A stretch of DNA of 19,763 bases, taken from NCBI GenBank assembly GCA_964416195.1, contig CAYQDB010000035.1, forward strand, positions 1 through 19,763, in the 5' to 3' direction. Position numbers and translations under genes: made by a program. The DNA comes from CAYQDB01 sp964416195. GTDB lineage: Bacteria > Zixibacteria > MSB-5A5 > GN15 > FEB-12. Positions 6,114-13,974 of the stretch are shown in pieces. Numbering within the stretch: position 1 is the stretch's first letter; each line of letters begins with the position of its first letter. The notes under the pieces are model-generated. The model saw nothing but the letters and a program-made list of their open reading frames with translations. It had not been told where the DNA came from and made no database searches.

Positions 6114-7953
6114 GTGCGTGTGCTTGGGACTTCTTCTTCGCTTGAAAGCGAGGAAGTGTCATTGTAAATGTCGAGCCGTGTCCCTCAGTTGATCGCGCCG
6201 TGAGCTGCCCATGATGTTGCTCGACGATCTTCTTGCAATTGGAAAGCCCCAGGCCGTGCCCGCCTTTCTTGGTAGTGAAATGCATCGCAAATACCTTGGA
6301 GAGGGTTTCCTTCGACATCCCTATACCGTTGTCCGTGATTTCCACAGTGATATTTTCATTGTCCCTGTCGCACGACGCCGTAATAGCGATCTCGCGCTTG
6401 AACTCTTTTCCTTCGGTTTCATCCTTGATTGCTATTTCCTCGATAGCGTCGGCGGCATTGTTCAGCAGATTCATCAACACCTGTTGGATAAGGCCTACGT
6501 CCATATCAAGGTTGGGAATCTCATGGCCAATGTCTATTGTGAAGTAGACTCGTTTGAAGCGCGGTTGAATGCGGAGGGAGAATAGCAGATCCTCGATAAG
6601 GTGCTTCATGTCATAGCTTATGAACTCGGACTCAGGTTTGGAGAAATCCATCAGGTTGTCAACGAATCGTTTGATTTTGTGGACGTTCTCCGCGATCGAC
6701 TTGCTGTTAAATACAACCTTGTCGTATTTTTCTCGTTCGATGTTCAGCGCCATCAGCTCAGCGTTGTTGGAAGCGATGGCAAGGTAGTTGTTCAGTTCGT
6801 GTGCCACGGCTGCTGCCATTTCTCCCTTCGCTACCAGCTTCTCCGAAAGAATGACGTACTTTTCCATGAGCACTTTTTCAGTGATGTCTTCCACCGCCAT
6901 GATAAGCCCGTCAACGCCGTTGAGGAGATCGAGCAGAGGCGAGATCTTTATCGAAAGAGCCTTCTCTACATAGCTGGTGTTATGGAAATAGCGCGGGTCG
7001 GAGAAGTCCTCCCCCGTGGTAAGGGCAGTGTCGATCATCGACTTCCAGCGCCGCCGTTCACCTTTGGGCAGCAGATCCAGGAAGAGGCTGGGTTCGTGTG
7101 TTTCGCCGATGACTTTTACCTCATCCTTATTCAAATCAAATATCTCAAGAGCCACGGAGTTAATCGTGGCCAGCCTGCCCTTTGTATCTATCACGACGAT
7201 ACCCACCGGTGACTTACTGACTACCAGCTCGTTGTAACGCTTGAGGCTCAACTGCGAGTTGTACATGTTCGCATTGTGCAAGGCATTGGAAACCATTTGA
7301 GCGTACAGTTCGAAGAGGTACAGATCGGATTTCAGGAACATCTTTGCCTGATTGGAATTGTCGAGGTAGATAACTCCAATCACTTTCTCCTTGACAGTAA
7401 GAGGAACACACATGATCGAGCGGAGATGTAATTCGACTACAGACTGTTTACTGGCGTAGCGTTCATCGGCCTGGGCATCTGAGGTATAGATCGACTTACC
7501 TGTTAAGGCTACCTGAGAGGTGATCGACCGGGATATCTTGAACTGCTCCTCCATTATCTCTTCTTTGTGGAGGTTATATGCTGATCGCACTTGCAGAGCG
7601 CCATTCTCATCCAGCAACATGACCAGGCCACGTTCCGCCTGCATGAGTTCTATCGCTTTAGTCATGACGATTTGCAGAATATCGTCAAGAACAAGCGATG
7701 AGTTAGTTGCCAGTGACACTTCCAGCAGTGCTTTCAGATCAGACACTGTCCGGGAAGAACCGGGTTGCTCTGCTTCGATGCGCGGGTTGGCCTCGGCAAC
7801 CTCATCGAGCGTGGCTTCAAGATCAGCGAAAATATCCATAGGCTGTTGCTCTATCCTTTCCTTGATCGCATTGCTATTTTTGGCCTGTTCTCTATAGGAA
7901 CCCCGGCCGCGCCTGCGGTACTTCACCGTCGGTTCGTCTTGGGTATGCTTCAT
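6097..7953 (-). CDS. Soluble GAF-PAS sensor histidine kinase
   Basis: This 618-residue protein has no transmembrane segment, so it senses in the cytosol. Domains in order: a basic, disordered N-terminus (1-65); a GAF domain (about 70-230, with the typical 'ERGLVMLLDENGAL' and 'VIGVIYLDN' strands); a PAS domain (about 240-365, from 'SPVGIVVIDTKGRLATIN' to 'AVEDITE'); a HisKA dimerisation helix with phospho-acceptor H385 in VAHELNNYLAIAS; and a HATPase with N box NLLNNAADA (495-503), G1 DNGIGM (541-546) and G2 GGHGLGLS (564-571). No receiver domain is attached. Its own response regulator is unclear: the sigma-54 regulator upstream in the cluster is one candidate, the Ser/Thr kinase translated from the overlapping next gene another. 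The start ATG has no good Shine-Dalgarno. A six-codon ORF (7970-7950) ends in an ATGA overlap with it, possibly for translational coupling. Confidence 0.92.
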   Translation of the reverse strand: MKHTQDEPTVKYRRRGRGSYREQAKNSNAIKERIEQQPMDIFADLEATLDEVAEANPRIEAEQPGSSRTVSDLKALLEVSLATNSSLVLDDILQIVMTKAIELMQAERGLVMLLDENGALQVRSAYNLHKEEIMEEQFKISRSITSQVALTGKSIYTSDAQADERYASKQSVVELHLRSIMCVPLTVKEKVIGVIYLDNSNQAKMFLKSDLYLFELYAQMVSNALHNANMYNSQLSLKRYNELVVSKSPVGIVVIDTKGRLATINSVALEIFDLNKDEVKVIGETHEPSLFLDLLPKGERRRWKSMIDTALTTGEDFSDPRYFHNTSYVEKALSIKISPLLDLLNGVDGLIMAVEDITEKVLMEKYVILSEKLVAKGEMAAAVAHELNNYLAIASNNAELMALNIEREKYDKVVFNSKSIAENVHKIKRFVDNLMDFSKPESEFISYDMKHLIEDLLFSLRIQPRFKRVYFTIDIGHEIPNLDMDVGLIQQVLMNLLNNAADAIEEIAIKDETEGKEFKREIAITASCDRDNENITVEITDNGIGMSKETLSKVFAMHFTTKKGGHGLGLSNCKKIVEQHHGQLTARSTEGHGSTFTMTLPRFQAKKKSQAHAHEQTT

Positions 7954-8017
7954 AAGGCCATGACTCTCATAGAACTAGTTGTTTTTCTACTATATCGGAA
8001 TAAACGGGTGGGGGATT

Positions 8018-8041
8018 AGCCCAAAGCTGTTTGACTGGGCT
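8018..8041 (-). other. Weak hairpin between the DUF4390-like and histidine kinase genes
   Basis: AGCCCA and TGGGCT form a 6-bp dyad with a 12-base loop in the 102-base gap 7954-8055. No U-run follows on the minus strand. It may attenuate or process the long transcript. No clear promoter for the kinase pair is visible in this gap. Confidence 0.25.
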
Positions 8042-8055
8042 CAGCCACAGCAAGC

Positions 8056-8694
8056 CTAATCCTCGGAATCGATCTCAGATAGGGAAAAGGGGCCGGATTC
8101 CTCGATATACTCCTCCCGGCCAAAGTCAGTGAGACGCAAGAACTGCCTGAAAAGATACTTAATTGGAGAGCCGGATTTCTCCGACGGCTCGCTGTCGGCT
8201 GCTAAGTTGAAGTCTGTCAGCGAAATACACGTTACCTTGATTTCGAGAGTATACCGTCTTTGAGGGTCCAGTTCCTGGCAGTCGGCCAACTTTACAACTA
8301 CCGAGTCGCTCAGGAACTGATGTAGCCGGGCCAGGGAAACAAAATGGCGGCTGTTTTCCCTGCCGAGCTGCTCGGTAGAGATAGAGTAACTTTCGGTTAC
8401 GATTTGATAAGCGACTTTGATCAAACCGCGAGTTTTTGCTATCTGTTCTGCGCCCCAGAGGTGTCTTGGTCTTGACAGAATAAGGCGGTATTCAAAGGCG
8501 AGATCAATGCCTTCCTTCATTTGGTCGACGCGTTTGGAAGAGAGGAACTGAGCAAGGTTAAGCCAGATGGAAATACTGTCGCCACGCTTGAAGATGTCGT
8601 ACTCAATTGCCTCTGAGATGCTCACAGCGGCAACTGGCCCGGCTGACAGCAGCATCCCCAGGACAAGGAGAGAAAAAGGCAGACGTTTCAACAT
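8056..8694 (-). CDS. Exported DUF4390-like protein
   Basis: This 212-residue protein has an N-terminal signal peptide (Lys-Arg, then LPFSLLVLGMLLSAG, probable cleavage after AVA or nearby). The mature part runs from 'AIEYDIFKRGDSISIWLNLAQFL' through 'MKEGIDLAFEYRLILSRPRHLW' and a '..AYQIVTESYSI' segment. That order resembles DUF4390, a periplasmic family that in several proteobacteria is encoded beside NtrY/NtrX-type two-component genes. The same company is kept here, with an NtrY-like kinase and sigma-54 regulator two to three genes upstream. The gene starts 24 bases after the barrel gene with a weak GGCGG Shine-Dalgarno, so the two are probably co-transcribed. The C-terminus is acidic (ending EIDSED). 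The biochemical role of the family is unknown to me, and the assignment rests on pattern and neighbourhood only. Confidence 0.6.
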   Translation of the reverse strand: MLKRLPFSLLVLGMLLSAGPVAAVSISEAIEYDIFKRGDSISIWLNLAQFLSSKRVDQMKEGIDLAFEYRLILSRPRHLWGAEQIAKTRGLIKVAYQIVTESYSISTEQLGRENSRHFVSLARLHQFLSDSVVVKLADCQELDPQRRYTLEIKVTCISLTDFNLAADSEPSEKSGSPIKYLFRQFLRLTDFGREEYIEESGPFSLSEIDSED

Positions 8695-8718
8695 ACGCTA
8701 TAGCCGCCAGCGTCTGAC

Positions 8719-10479
8719 TCAGAAGACATGGTCAAGCCGGACGTATATTCGGGGGGTGTCATCAAAAGAGCGATCTAATCGTTTGGACACGTTGATGCGC
8801 AAATCGTCTCCCAAATAGACGGCTACTCCAACCGAGTGTTTAACTTCGATATCACGGCTTAACTCGGTGTCGTTGGCAATCTGCCCGGCATCCCAGAAAA
8901 GCGAAGTGGCGAGGTCTGTTCTGGGAAAATCAATCCGGTATTCGGCATTGGCCATCCAGAAGCGGCTGCCCATGAATTCCTTGTGACGATAGCCACGCAG
9001 GGTCCCCAGGCCGCCGAGATAATAACGTTTGTACATTGGCAGGTAGCCGTCGCTACTGCCGTAAATACCGCGTAGTAACAGTGTGACGCGTCTGTGGATT
9101 CTCTGGTAGCGGCGAACCGCCACTGTGTATCGGCGATAGTCAAAGTCTGAATTTAGGTCAGGATGAGACAACTCGATATCCCCCGTAACATGCCATGCCG
9201 ACTGCTCGAATGGTTCCTTTCCATCACGGGTGTCGTACTCGATCCTACCGGACAGATACGCATTCTCAGTTGAATCTATTTCAGCGATACCCGTTCGCCG
9301 GTAATCGGCTTCAACCCGGCTGTAATTTTCCCGAAACAGCTTGTCGCCGCCAAAGAGCGACCACAAGTGAGGGTTTGCCTTAAGCCACTTGGTTTGTTCG
9401 AATCGATACCGCCCTTCCAAGCTGACAGTTGTTAGAGGCTTAAATACCAGGTATACCGAGCCGCCCTCGGCTTCGTAATAATCCTTGAAGTCCTCCGTCA
9501 CCAGCAGTGTAAAGACAATGTTTTCCTTGTCGGCTAACAACCAGTCGTCACCGGAAGCGAGCCTGCGGTAAAACGATCCGCCAACAGCCAGCGGTCGGCG
9601 GCGCCAGATAGTCTGTTCCAGGCCGAAATCGTAACGCCACCTCTCGGAGGCGAGAGCATATCCTCCTAAAGCTTGGAACGAGGGAAGAAGCGAGTCACCA
9701 TCGTCAAAGCGTACTCCACAAAACAAGGTAGCTCCGTCAACGCGGTTGTATTTGAAGTTGCCGGAAAGAGAGAGAGTCTTTTCTCTGTGGCGAAAGCGGT
9801 GCTTGAACGTACCTCGGTGTTTTTTCCCGGAGTAGATCTCTCCGTATACCGATGCGTCCTTGGCGACATCGATGCGCCCGGATACCGAGGCGATGTCTCC
9901 TCTGGCCACTGCTCCGGGACCCACGTAGACATTTCCAAAGAGTGAAATGATATCCTTGTTGACCTCGCCGTAGACCTCTATGTCGCCAGTCACCGCGAAG
10001 ACAACACCCCTGACAAATTCATCTTCTTCGATAACAATGTCATTGCTGAATTGGATTTGGTTTCCTTGCCTGACTCGACGAGCTCTCTGCGAAGAAGTAG
10101 ATATCGCGAAAAAAGCTATTGTAACGAGGCCATCGGTATCAGTAATACGCGTGTCTGATATCTCACGAAAGGGGTACGTATCCTCACCAAAGATCAATCC
10201 GTTGGACTCAAACCGGACCGACTCCCCGAGGGAGACAAACGTCTCCGCTTTTTCAATTTCGCTGTGAAGACAGGTGCGCGTTAATTCTTCTCCATCCTGG
10301 AACACCGTCACAGAAACTCTCTTCTTATCGAATGAGACCTCGAAGAACTCTTCCTGTTGACGTGATGACTTGTAATTCTTGTACTGGGTTTCTACGGCGA
10401 AAGCCGGAAGTTCCGGCAATACCGTCAGCGTGACCAACACGAGCCAGACACGAAGATTGGCTGAAGCTATTAAGCGCAT
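8719..10479 (-). CDS. Outer-membrane protein: bactofilin-like segment fused to an Omp85-family beta-barrel
   Basis: This 586-residue protein has a signal peptide (about 1-29, ending PAFAVE). Residues about 30-150 are beta-rich and unassigned. Residues 153-217 show glycine-spaced short strands (VRGVVFAVTGDIEVYGEV, then GNVYVGPGAVARGDI, then GRIDVAKDASVYGEI) like the right-handed beta helix of bactofilins/polymer-forming proteins. Residues about 230-586 alternate hydrophobic and polar residues and carry the Omp85 loop-6 signature GTLRGY (492-497). They end in an aromatic-rich final strand with C-terminal Phe (LDHVF). I see no POTRA domain. Family members insert or translocate proteins or lipids across the outer membrane; the substrate here is unknown. 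ATG 10479 has a good GGAGG Shine-Dalgarno. A sigma-54-like element lies just upstream, right after the sigma-54 regulator gene. Confidence 0.8.
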   Translation of the reverse strand: MRLIASANLRVWLVLVTLTVLPELPAFAVETQYKNYKSSRQQEEFFEVSFDKKRVSVTVFQDGEELTRTCLHSEIEKAETFVSLGESVRFESNGLIFGEDTYPFREISDTRITDTDGLVTIAFFAISTSSQRARRVRQGNQIQFSNDIVIEEDEFVRGVVFAVTGDIEVYGEVNKDIISLFGNVYVGPGAVARGDIASVSGRIDVAKDASVYGEIYSGKKHRGTFKHRFRHREKTLSLSGNFKYNRVDGATLFCGVRFDDGDSLLPSFQALGGYALASERWRYDFGLEQTIWRRRPLAVGGSFYRRLASGDDWLLADKENIVFTLLVTEDFKDYYEAEGGSVYLVFKPLTTVSLEGRYRFEQTKWLKANPHLWSLFGGDKLFRENYSRVEADYRRTGIAEIDSTENAYLSGRIEYDTRDGKEPFEQSAWHVTGDIELSHPDLNSDFDYRRYTVAVRRYQRIHRRVTLLLRGIYGSSDGYLPMYKRYYLGGLGTLRGYRHKEFMGSRFWMANAEYRIDFPRTDLATSLFWDAGQIANDTELSRDIEVKHSVGVAVYLGDDLRINVSKRLDRSFDDTPRIYVRLDHVF

Positions 10480-10507
10480 GTTATCCTCCGTTTTCCATTA
10501 TGATAGA

Positions 10508-10522
10508 ACAAATTCCGTGCCG
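10508..10522 (-). promoter_or_regulatory. Sigma-54-like -24/-12 promoter in front of the barrel gene
   Basis: On the minus strand, CGGCACG-GAAT-TTGT occupies 10522-10508, against the consensus TGGCACG-N4-TTGC. The -24 element and spacing fit; the last position of the -12 GC is T. A start about 12 bases downstream, near 10497, would leave a leader of about 18 bases that contains the GGAGG site before ATG 10479. The encoded sigma-54 activator lies immediately upstream (stop at 10610). Confidence 0.4.
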
Positions 10523-10609
10523 CTAAGTCAAGTTGTCAATCTGCATGCTGTTAGCCGAAGGTGGAGGACGCAGCTGTGTGTGGAGCACACATCGAGGCAC
10601 AATTTCGGG

Positions 10610-11953
10610 TCAGGAATCCTTGAGTTTTAACTCCTTGACTTTCTTCGAGAGGTTGGCACGGTCAATCTTCAACAGACGCGCCGCTTCCGAGATATTCCCG
10701 GCTGTCTCCTCCAGAGTTCTTTGGATCAGGAATCTTTCAAAGCCAGTTACTTTTTCCGACAGTGATGATGCCTCTTGAGGGAGCGTTGCCGGGGTGCTGG
10801 GTGGAGTGACGTTTGCCATAAGATCGCTTGCCTCCACTATCCGATTGTAGAAAAGGATGGTCAGCCGTTCGATTATGTTCTTGAGCTGGCGTACATTGCC
10901 CGGATAGTCCAGTGTCGTCAGGTAGGCCAGAGCCTCAGCTGACAGCTTTGTTGTCCGAGCGGGATCAAAACGCCTGAGAAACTCGCCTGCAAGGGCAGGG
11001 ATATCATCGATACAGTCGCGCAGGGGAGGGACTTGCACAACGAACACCGAAATCCGATAAAAAAGATCTTCGCGAAACTTCCCTTCACCTGTTAGTTTTC
11101 TCAGGTCTCGGTTGGAGGCACAGATCACCCGTACATCGACCAGTTGCTTTTCAACTGAACCAAGCGTTTCAACCTCGCCGTTCTCCAAAACCCGCAATAG
11201 TTTTGCCTGGCAGTCGAGCGGAAGGTCACCTATTTCGTCGAGAAAAATAGTGCCGCCGTTGGCCAGGACGAACTTGCCGGGGTAATCCTTGACGGCTCCC
11301 GTAAACGCCCCTTTGGTATGGCCGAATAGCTCGGACTCGAATAGGGTAGGCGGGATACCGGGGCAATTGACTTTGACGAACGGTCTCTCTCTTCGCTTGC
11401 TTTCCAGGTAAATACGCGTTGCCACGAGTTCTTTGCCAGTGCCGTTCTCGCCCGTGATGAGCACTGTCGCGTCGGTTGGAGCCACCTGCTTAACTATCTT
11501 GAGAAGCTTTCTGACAGCTTTAGAGGTACCAACAATCTGTGAATGGCTGTCGATGTCATTAACCATCAAATCCCGTTGGCGATTGGTTGCTGCCAATAGT
11601 AAAGAAGACCTCACACTTGAAATCAGTTTCTCCGCCGGCACCGGTTTTTCAAGATAATCAACGGCGCCCAGCCTTACCGCCTCAAGAGCGGTAGGAATGT
11701 CGGATTGACCTGAGATGACCAGGACCACCGGCGGACAGGGTTCCTCTTTAATCACTTTTAGGAAATCTATGCCAGATTGGCCAGGCAGACAGAGGTCTAA
11801 CAGGATCAAATCAAAATCGGTTTTCCGGCATTCCGAAACAGCCTGCTCAGCCGTTTCAGCGGTTATGGTCTTGTATCCTTCATCTCGCAGGAGTGAGGAA
11901 AATGAGTGGAGGATGTTCGGTTCGTCATCAACTATGAGGATCTTTTGAGACAT
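10610..11953 (-). CDS. Sigma-54-dependent NtrC-family response regulator
   Basis: This 447-residue protein has the full NtrC/AtoC layout. The receiver domain (1-120) has acidic pocket D9-D10, phospho-acceptor D53 in LLDLCLP and the conserved Lys in 'YLEKPVP'. The AAA+ domain (about 140-365) has Walker A GENGTGKE, the sigma-54 contact loop GAFTGA, and Walker B GGTIFLDEIGD. A Fis-type helix-turn-helix sits at the C-terminus ('NISEAARLLKIDRANLSKK'). Phosphorylation should drive hexamer formation and open-complex formation at sigma-54 promoters. The NtrY-like kinase gene ends 6 bases upstream, so the two form a cognate pair. A sigma-54-like element lies just downstream before the barrel gene, which makes that gene and DUF4390 plausible targets. 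Specific targets elsewhere cannot be judged. Confidence 0.95.
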   Translation of the reverse strand: MSQKILIVDDEPNILHSFSSLLRDEGYKTITAETAEQAVSECRKTDFDLILLDLCLPGQSGIDFLKVIKEEPCPPVVLVISGQSDIPTALEAVRLGAVDYLEKPVPAEKLISSVRSSLLLAATNRQRDLMVNDIDSHSQIVGTSKAVRKLLKIVKQVAPTDATVLITGENGTGKELVATRIYLESKRRERPFVKVNCPGIPPTLFESELFGHTKGAFTGAVKDYPGKFVLANGGTIFLDEIGDLPLDCQAKLLRVLENGEVETLGSVEKQLVDVRVICASNRDLRKLTGEGKFREDLFYRISVFVVQVPPLRDCIDDIPALAGEFLRRFDPARTTKLSAEALAYLTTLDYPGNVRQLKNIIERLTILFYNRIVEASDLMANVTPPSTPATLPQEASSLSEKVTGFERFLIQRTLEETAGNISEAARLLKIDRANLSKKVKELKLKDS

Positions 11954-11959
11954 CTGCGG

Positions 11960-13399
11960 TTACTCTTTCCGGGGCAGCGACATTGTCACAGTTGTACCCT
12001 GTCCCTCTCTGGAACTGATCAGTAGTTGCCCGTTCATTTCATTGACCGTCTTTTCGACAACGGCAAGCCCCAGACCGCTGCCTTTTCCTTTCATTGTGAA
12101 GTAAGGCATACGAGCCGAGGCAACAACATCTTGGGACATACCCTTACCGAAATCCTGCACCACAATGTCGACAGTATCGCTGTTTCCTTTTAGCTCAACA
12201 ATGATTTCATCGCCCTTGTTAGAAGCGTCGATCGCATTCTGCAGCAGGTTGTGCAGAGCTTCCCGGAAGTATGTCTCATCAGCCTCGGCATATAGTCTCT
12301 CCGACGGTAGTTTCAGAGCAAACTCATAGGAAGCAAGTTGCTCTCGGTACAGACTCGCCATCGAGGAAAGCAACTCATTGAGATTGGTCTTCTTGAGATT
12401 TGGGGGCGGCAGTTTGGCGAGTTCCGAGAACCGATCCGCCAGCGCCGTGAGGTGTTTTATCTCCTGTGAAGCTGCCTGGAGAGCTTCTTTAACTTGTCCG
12501 TAGTCGGTCGACGCTTCCAGCGATTTCTCAACGCGGTAAAGAGAAATGAGTATCGGCTGGAGAGGGTTTTTCAGTTCGTGAGCGAATCGCCGCGCCACAT
12601 GTTGCCAGGCGGCGACCCGTTCACTTTGCGCCAGCCGGGTCGTGACTTTATACAGTTGTTGAGCCATGCGATTGAAGTTTGTGATCAATGCCTGGATTTC
12701 CCTTGTTCCCGATGAGTGTACCGTCTGCTGGAAATCGCCACTGGCGATCGCTTTGGATGCTTCGCTGAGTTCCGACAACGGACGGGCGAGGTTCCGGGAA
12801 AGCCGAGCAGAGAAGAAATAGGCCAGACCCACAGTTGCGAGCGAGAGGATAGCGAACATAACCGTTAGAAAAAACAGGTACCTGGGCCTGAGCTCTTCGG
12901 CCCATTTTCTGGAGGTATAGCCACTCTGGAAAGAGGCAAGTAGATGTGAGTAGAGACTGTCATGGTGAAGCCCGGCGCAGAGAGATGTAGTATCTGACAG
13001 TTTCCAGTAGGAGTACTGGTACATAGACCCGCCGAATTCAACAAAACCCTGAAGGCGGTTTTCCCCCGCTGATATTAGCTCAGTGACCAGAGTGGGGGAG
13101 AGGCCGGTATCGCTTCCCGAAAGCATGATCTCATCGTTTGATCGGAAAACGACAAAATCAAGCAAAGGCGGGAGGTCGCTACTGTCGGAAAGGTAGCGCT
13201 GAATGCAACTGTCTATACGCTGAAACAACAGATTGTTGTAGTAAGCTGTTAGCTCTCTGGCATACTGGTCGGGCTGTGTAGAAGGAGTAGAAATGGTTTC
13301 AGTTGAGAGGAAATATCCGGCAAGGGCCATCAGAACAGCGGGTACAAGAGCGAACAACAGGAACAGACGAAACAGTCTTTTCCCAAACGGTGATTGCAT
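11960..13399 (-). CDS. NtrY-like membrane sensor histidine kinase
   Basis: This 479-residue inner-membrane kinase has a first transmembrane helix (about 9-31), a periplasmic sensor of about 140 residues with no family I recognise, and a second transmembrane helix (about 173-196). A HAMP linker follows (about 197-250, 'ARPLSELSEASKAIASGDF'). HisKA carries phospho-acceptor H274 in the NtrY-type box FAHELKNPLQPI. The HATPase has N box NLLQNAIDAS, G1 DFGKGM and G2 GKGSGLGLAV. It phosphorylates a response regulator, almost certainly the sigma-54 activator encoded 6 bases downstream. The Nudix gene ends 8 bases upstream. The periplasmic domain would report on the envelope, which fits the outer-membrane barrel and the exported DUF4390-like protein encoded later in the cluster. 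Confidence 0.93.
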   Translation of the reverse strand: MQSPFGKRLFRLFLLFALVPAVLMALAGYFLSTETISTPSTQPDQYARELTAYYNNLLFQRIDSCIQRYLSDSSDLPPLLDFVVFRSNDEIMLSGSDTGLSPTLVTELISAGENRLQGFVEFGGSMYQYSYWKLSDTTSLCAGLHHDSLYSHLLASFQSGYTSRKWAEELRPRYLFFLTVMFAILSLATVGLAYFFSARLSRNLARPLSELSEASKAIASGDFQQTVHSSGTREIQALITNFNRMAQQLYKVTTRLAQSERVAAWQHVARRFAHELKNPLQPILISLYRVEKSLEASTDYGQVKEALQAASQEIKHLTALADRFSELAKLPPPNLKKTNLNELLSSMASLYREQLASYEFALKLPSERLYAEADETYFREALHNLLQNAIDASNKGDEIIVELKGNSDTVDIVVQDFGKGMSQDVVASARMPYFTMKGKGSGLGLAVVEKTVNEMNGQLLISSREGQGTTVTMSLPRKE

Positions 13400-13407
13400 A
13401 ATTCTAT

Positions 13408-13974
13408 TTACTCTCGAAAACGCCTGATATAGTCGGCAAGCGCCTGACGATGTGCCTCAAAAGCAATGTCTTCAGGAAGATTGTCGAAGCTGAAGTAGCG
13501 TACTTCCAGAGCGTCATCAGCCGCTTTCAGCGTTCCACCAACGGTGCGTGCAAGGTAGAGTAACAGGAGAGCGTTTGTTCGAGGGTCGTCATTGCCGCTA
13601 TATACTTCAAAGAAGGATGTCAATTCGACGTTCAGCCCGGTCTCCTCGACGATTTCGCGGATGGCAGTCTGCTCAGGATGCTCGTTCCATTCCATGAAAC
13701 CGGCTGGGATGCACCACCAACCGATGCGAGGTGGGTAGGCGCGCTTGACGAGAAGTACCTGATCGTTTTGGACAATGATGGCGCCAGCTGCCGGGACAGG
13801 ATTCTGATAATAGACATAGCCGCAGCTTTTGTCCTGGCAGATCATCCGCTGTCGACCTTCAACCTCGATGACAACCATCGGTTTGCCACACACAGGGCAG
13901 AAGCGATAACCACAAAAGGCATTTTTTCGCTTAAATAGCTCTTCTTCGTTAAAATCTTTGTGTTTGTCATCCAT
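13408..13974 (-). CDS. Zinc-ribbon Nudix hydrolase
   Basis: This 188-residue cytosolic enzyme has an N-terminal zinc ribbon with CPVC (C26, C29) and a second pair, C46 and C51, in 'CQDKSCGYVYYQNP'. The Nudix fold follows, with a box that fits GX5EX7REUXEEXGU exactly (G92 to L114, GFMEWNEHP...REIVEETGL). Such enzymes cleave nucleoside diphosphate derivatives with Mg2+; the zinc-ribbon type includes NADH and ADP-ribose pyrophosphatases. The NudC-specific SQPWPFPxS motif is absent ('GWWCIPAGFMEW' is seen instead), so NADH as substrate is not supported. The start codon lies within the end of the phosphatase gene (8-base overlap), which ties it to the signalling cluster. Why a housecleaning enzyme sits there is not clear. 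Confidence 0.9.
   Translation of the reverse strand: MDDKHKDFNEEELFKRKNAFCGYRFCPVCGKPMVVIEVEGRQRMICQDKSCGYVYYQNPVPAAGAIIVQNDQVLLVKRAYPPRIGWWCIPAGFMEWNEHPEQTAIREIVEETGLNVELTSFFEVYSGNDDPRTNALLLLYLARTVGGTLKAADDALEVRYFSFDNLPEDIAFEAHRQALADYIRRFRE

Noticed and set aside
7950..7970. Six-codon ORF (MRVMAL) with an ATGA overlap at the histidine kinase start
   Set aside because: It has no Shine-Dalgarno of its own. It is noted in the kinase entry as possible coupling but is not supported as a gene.
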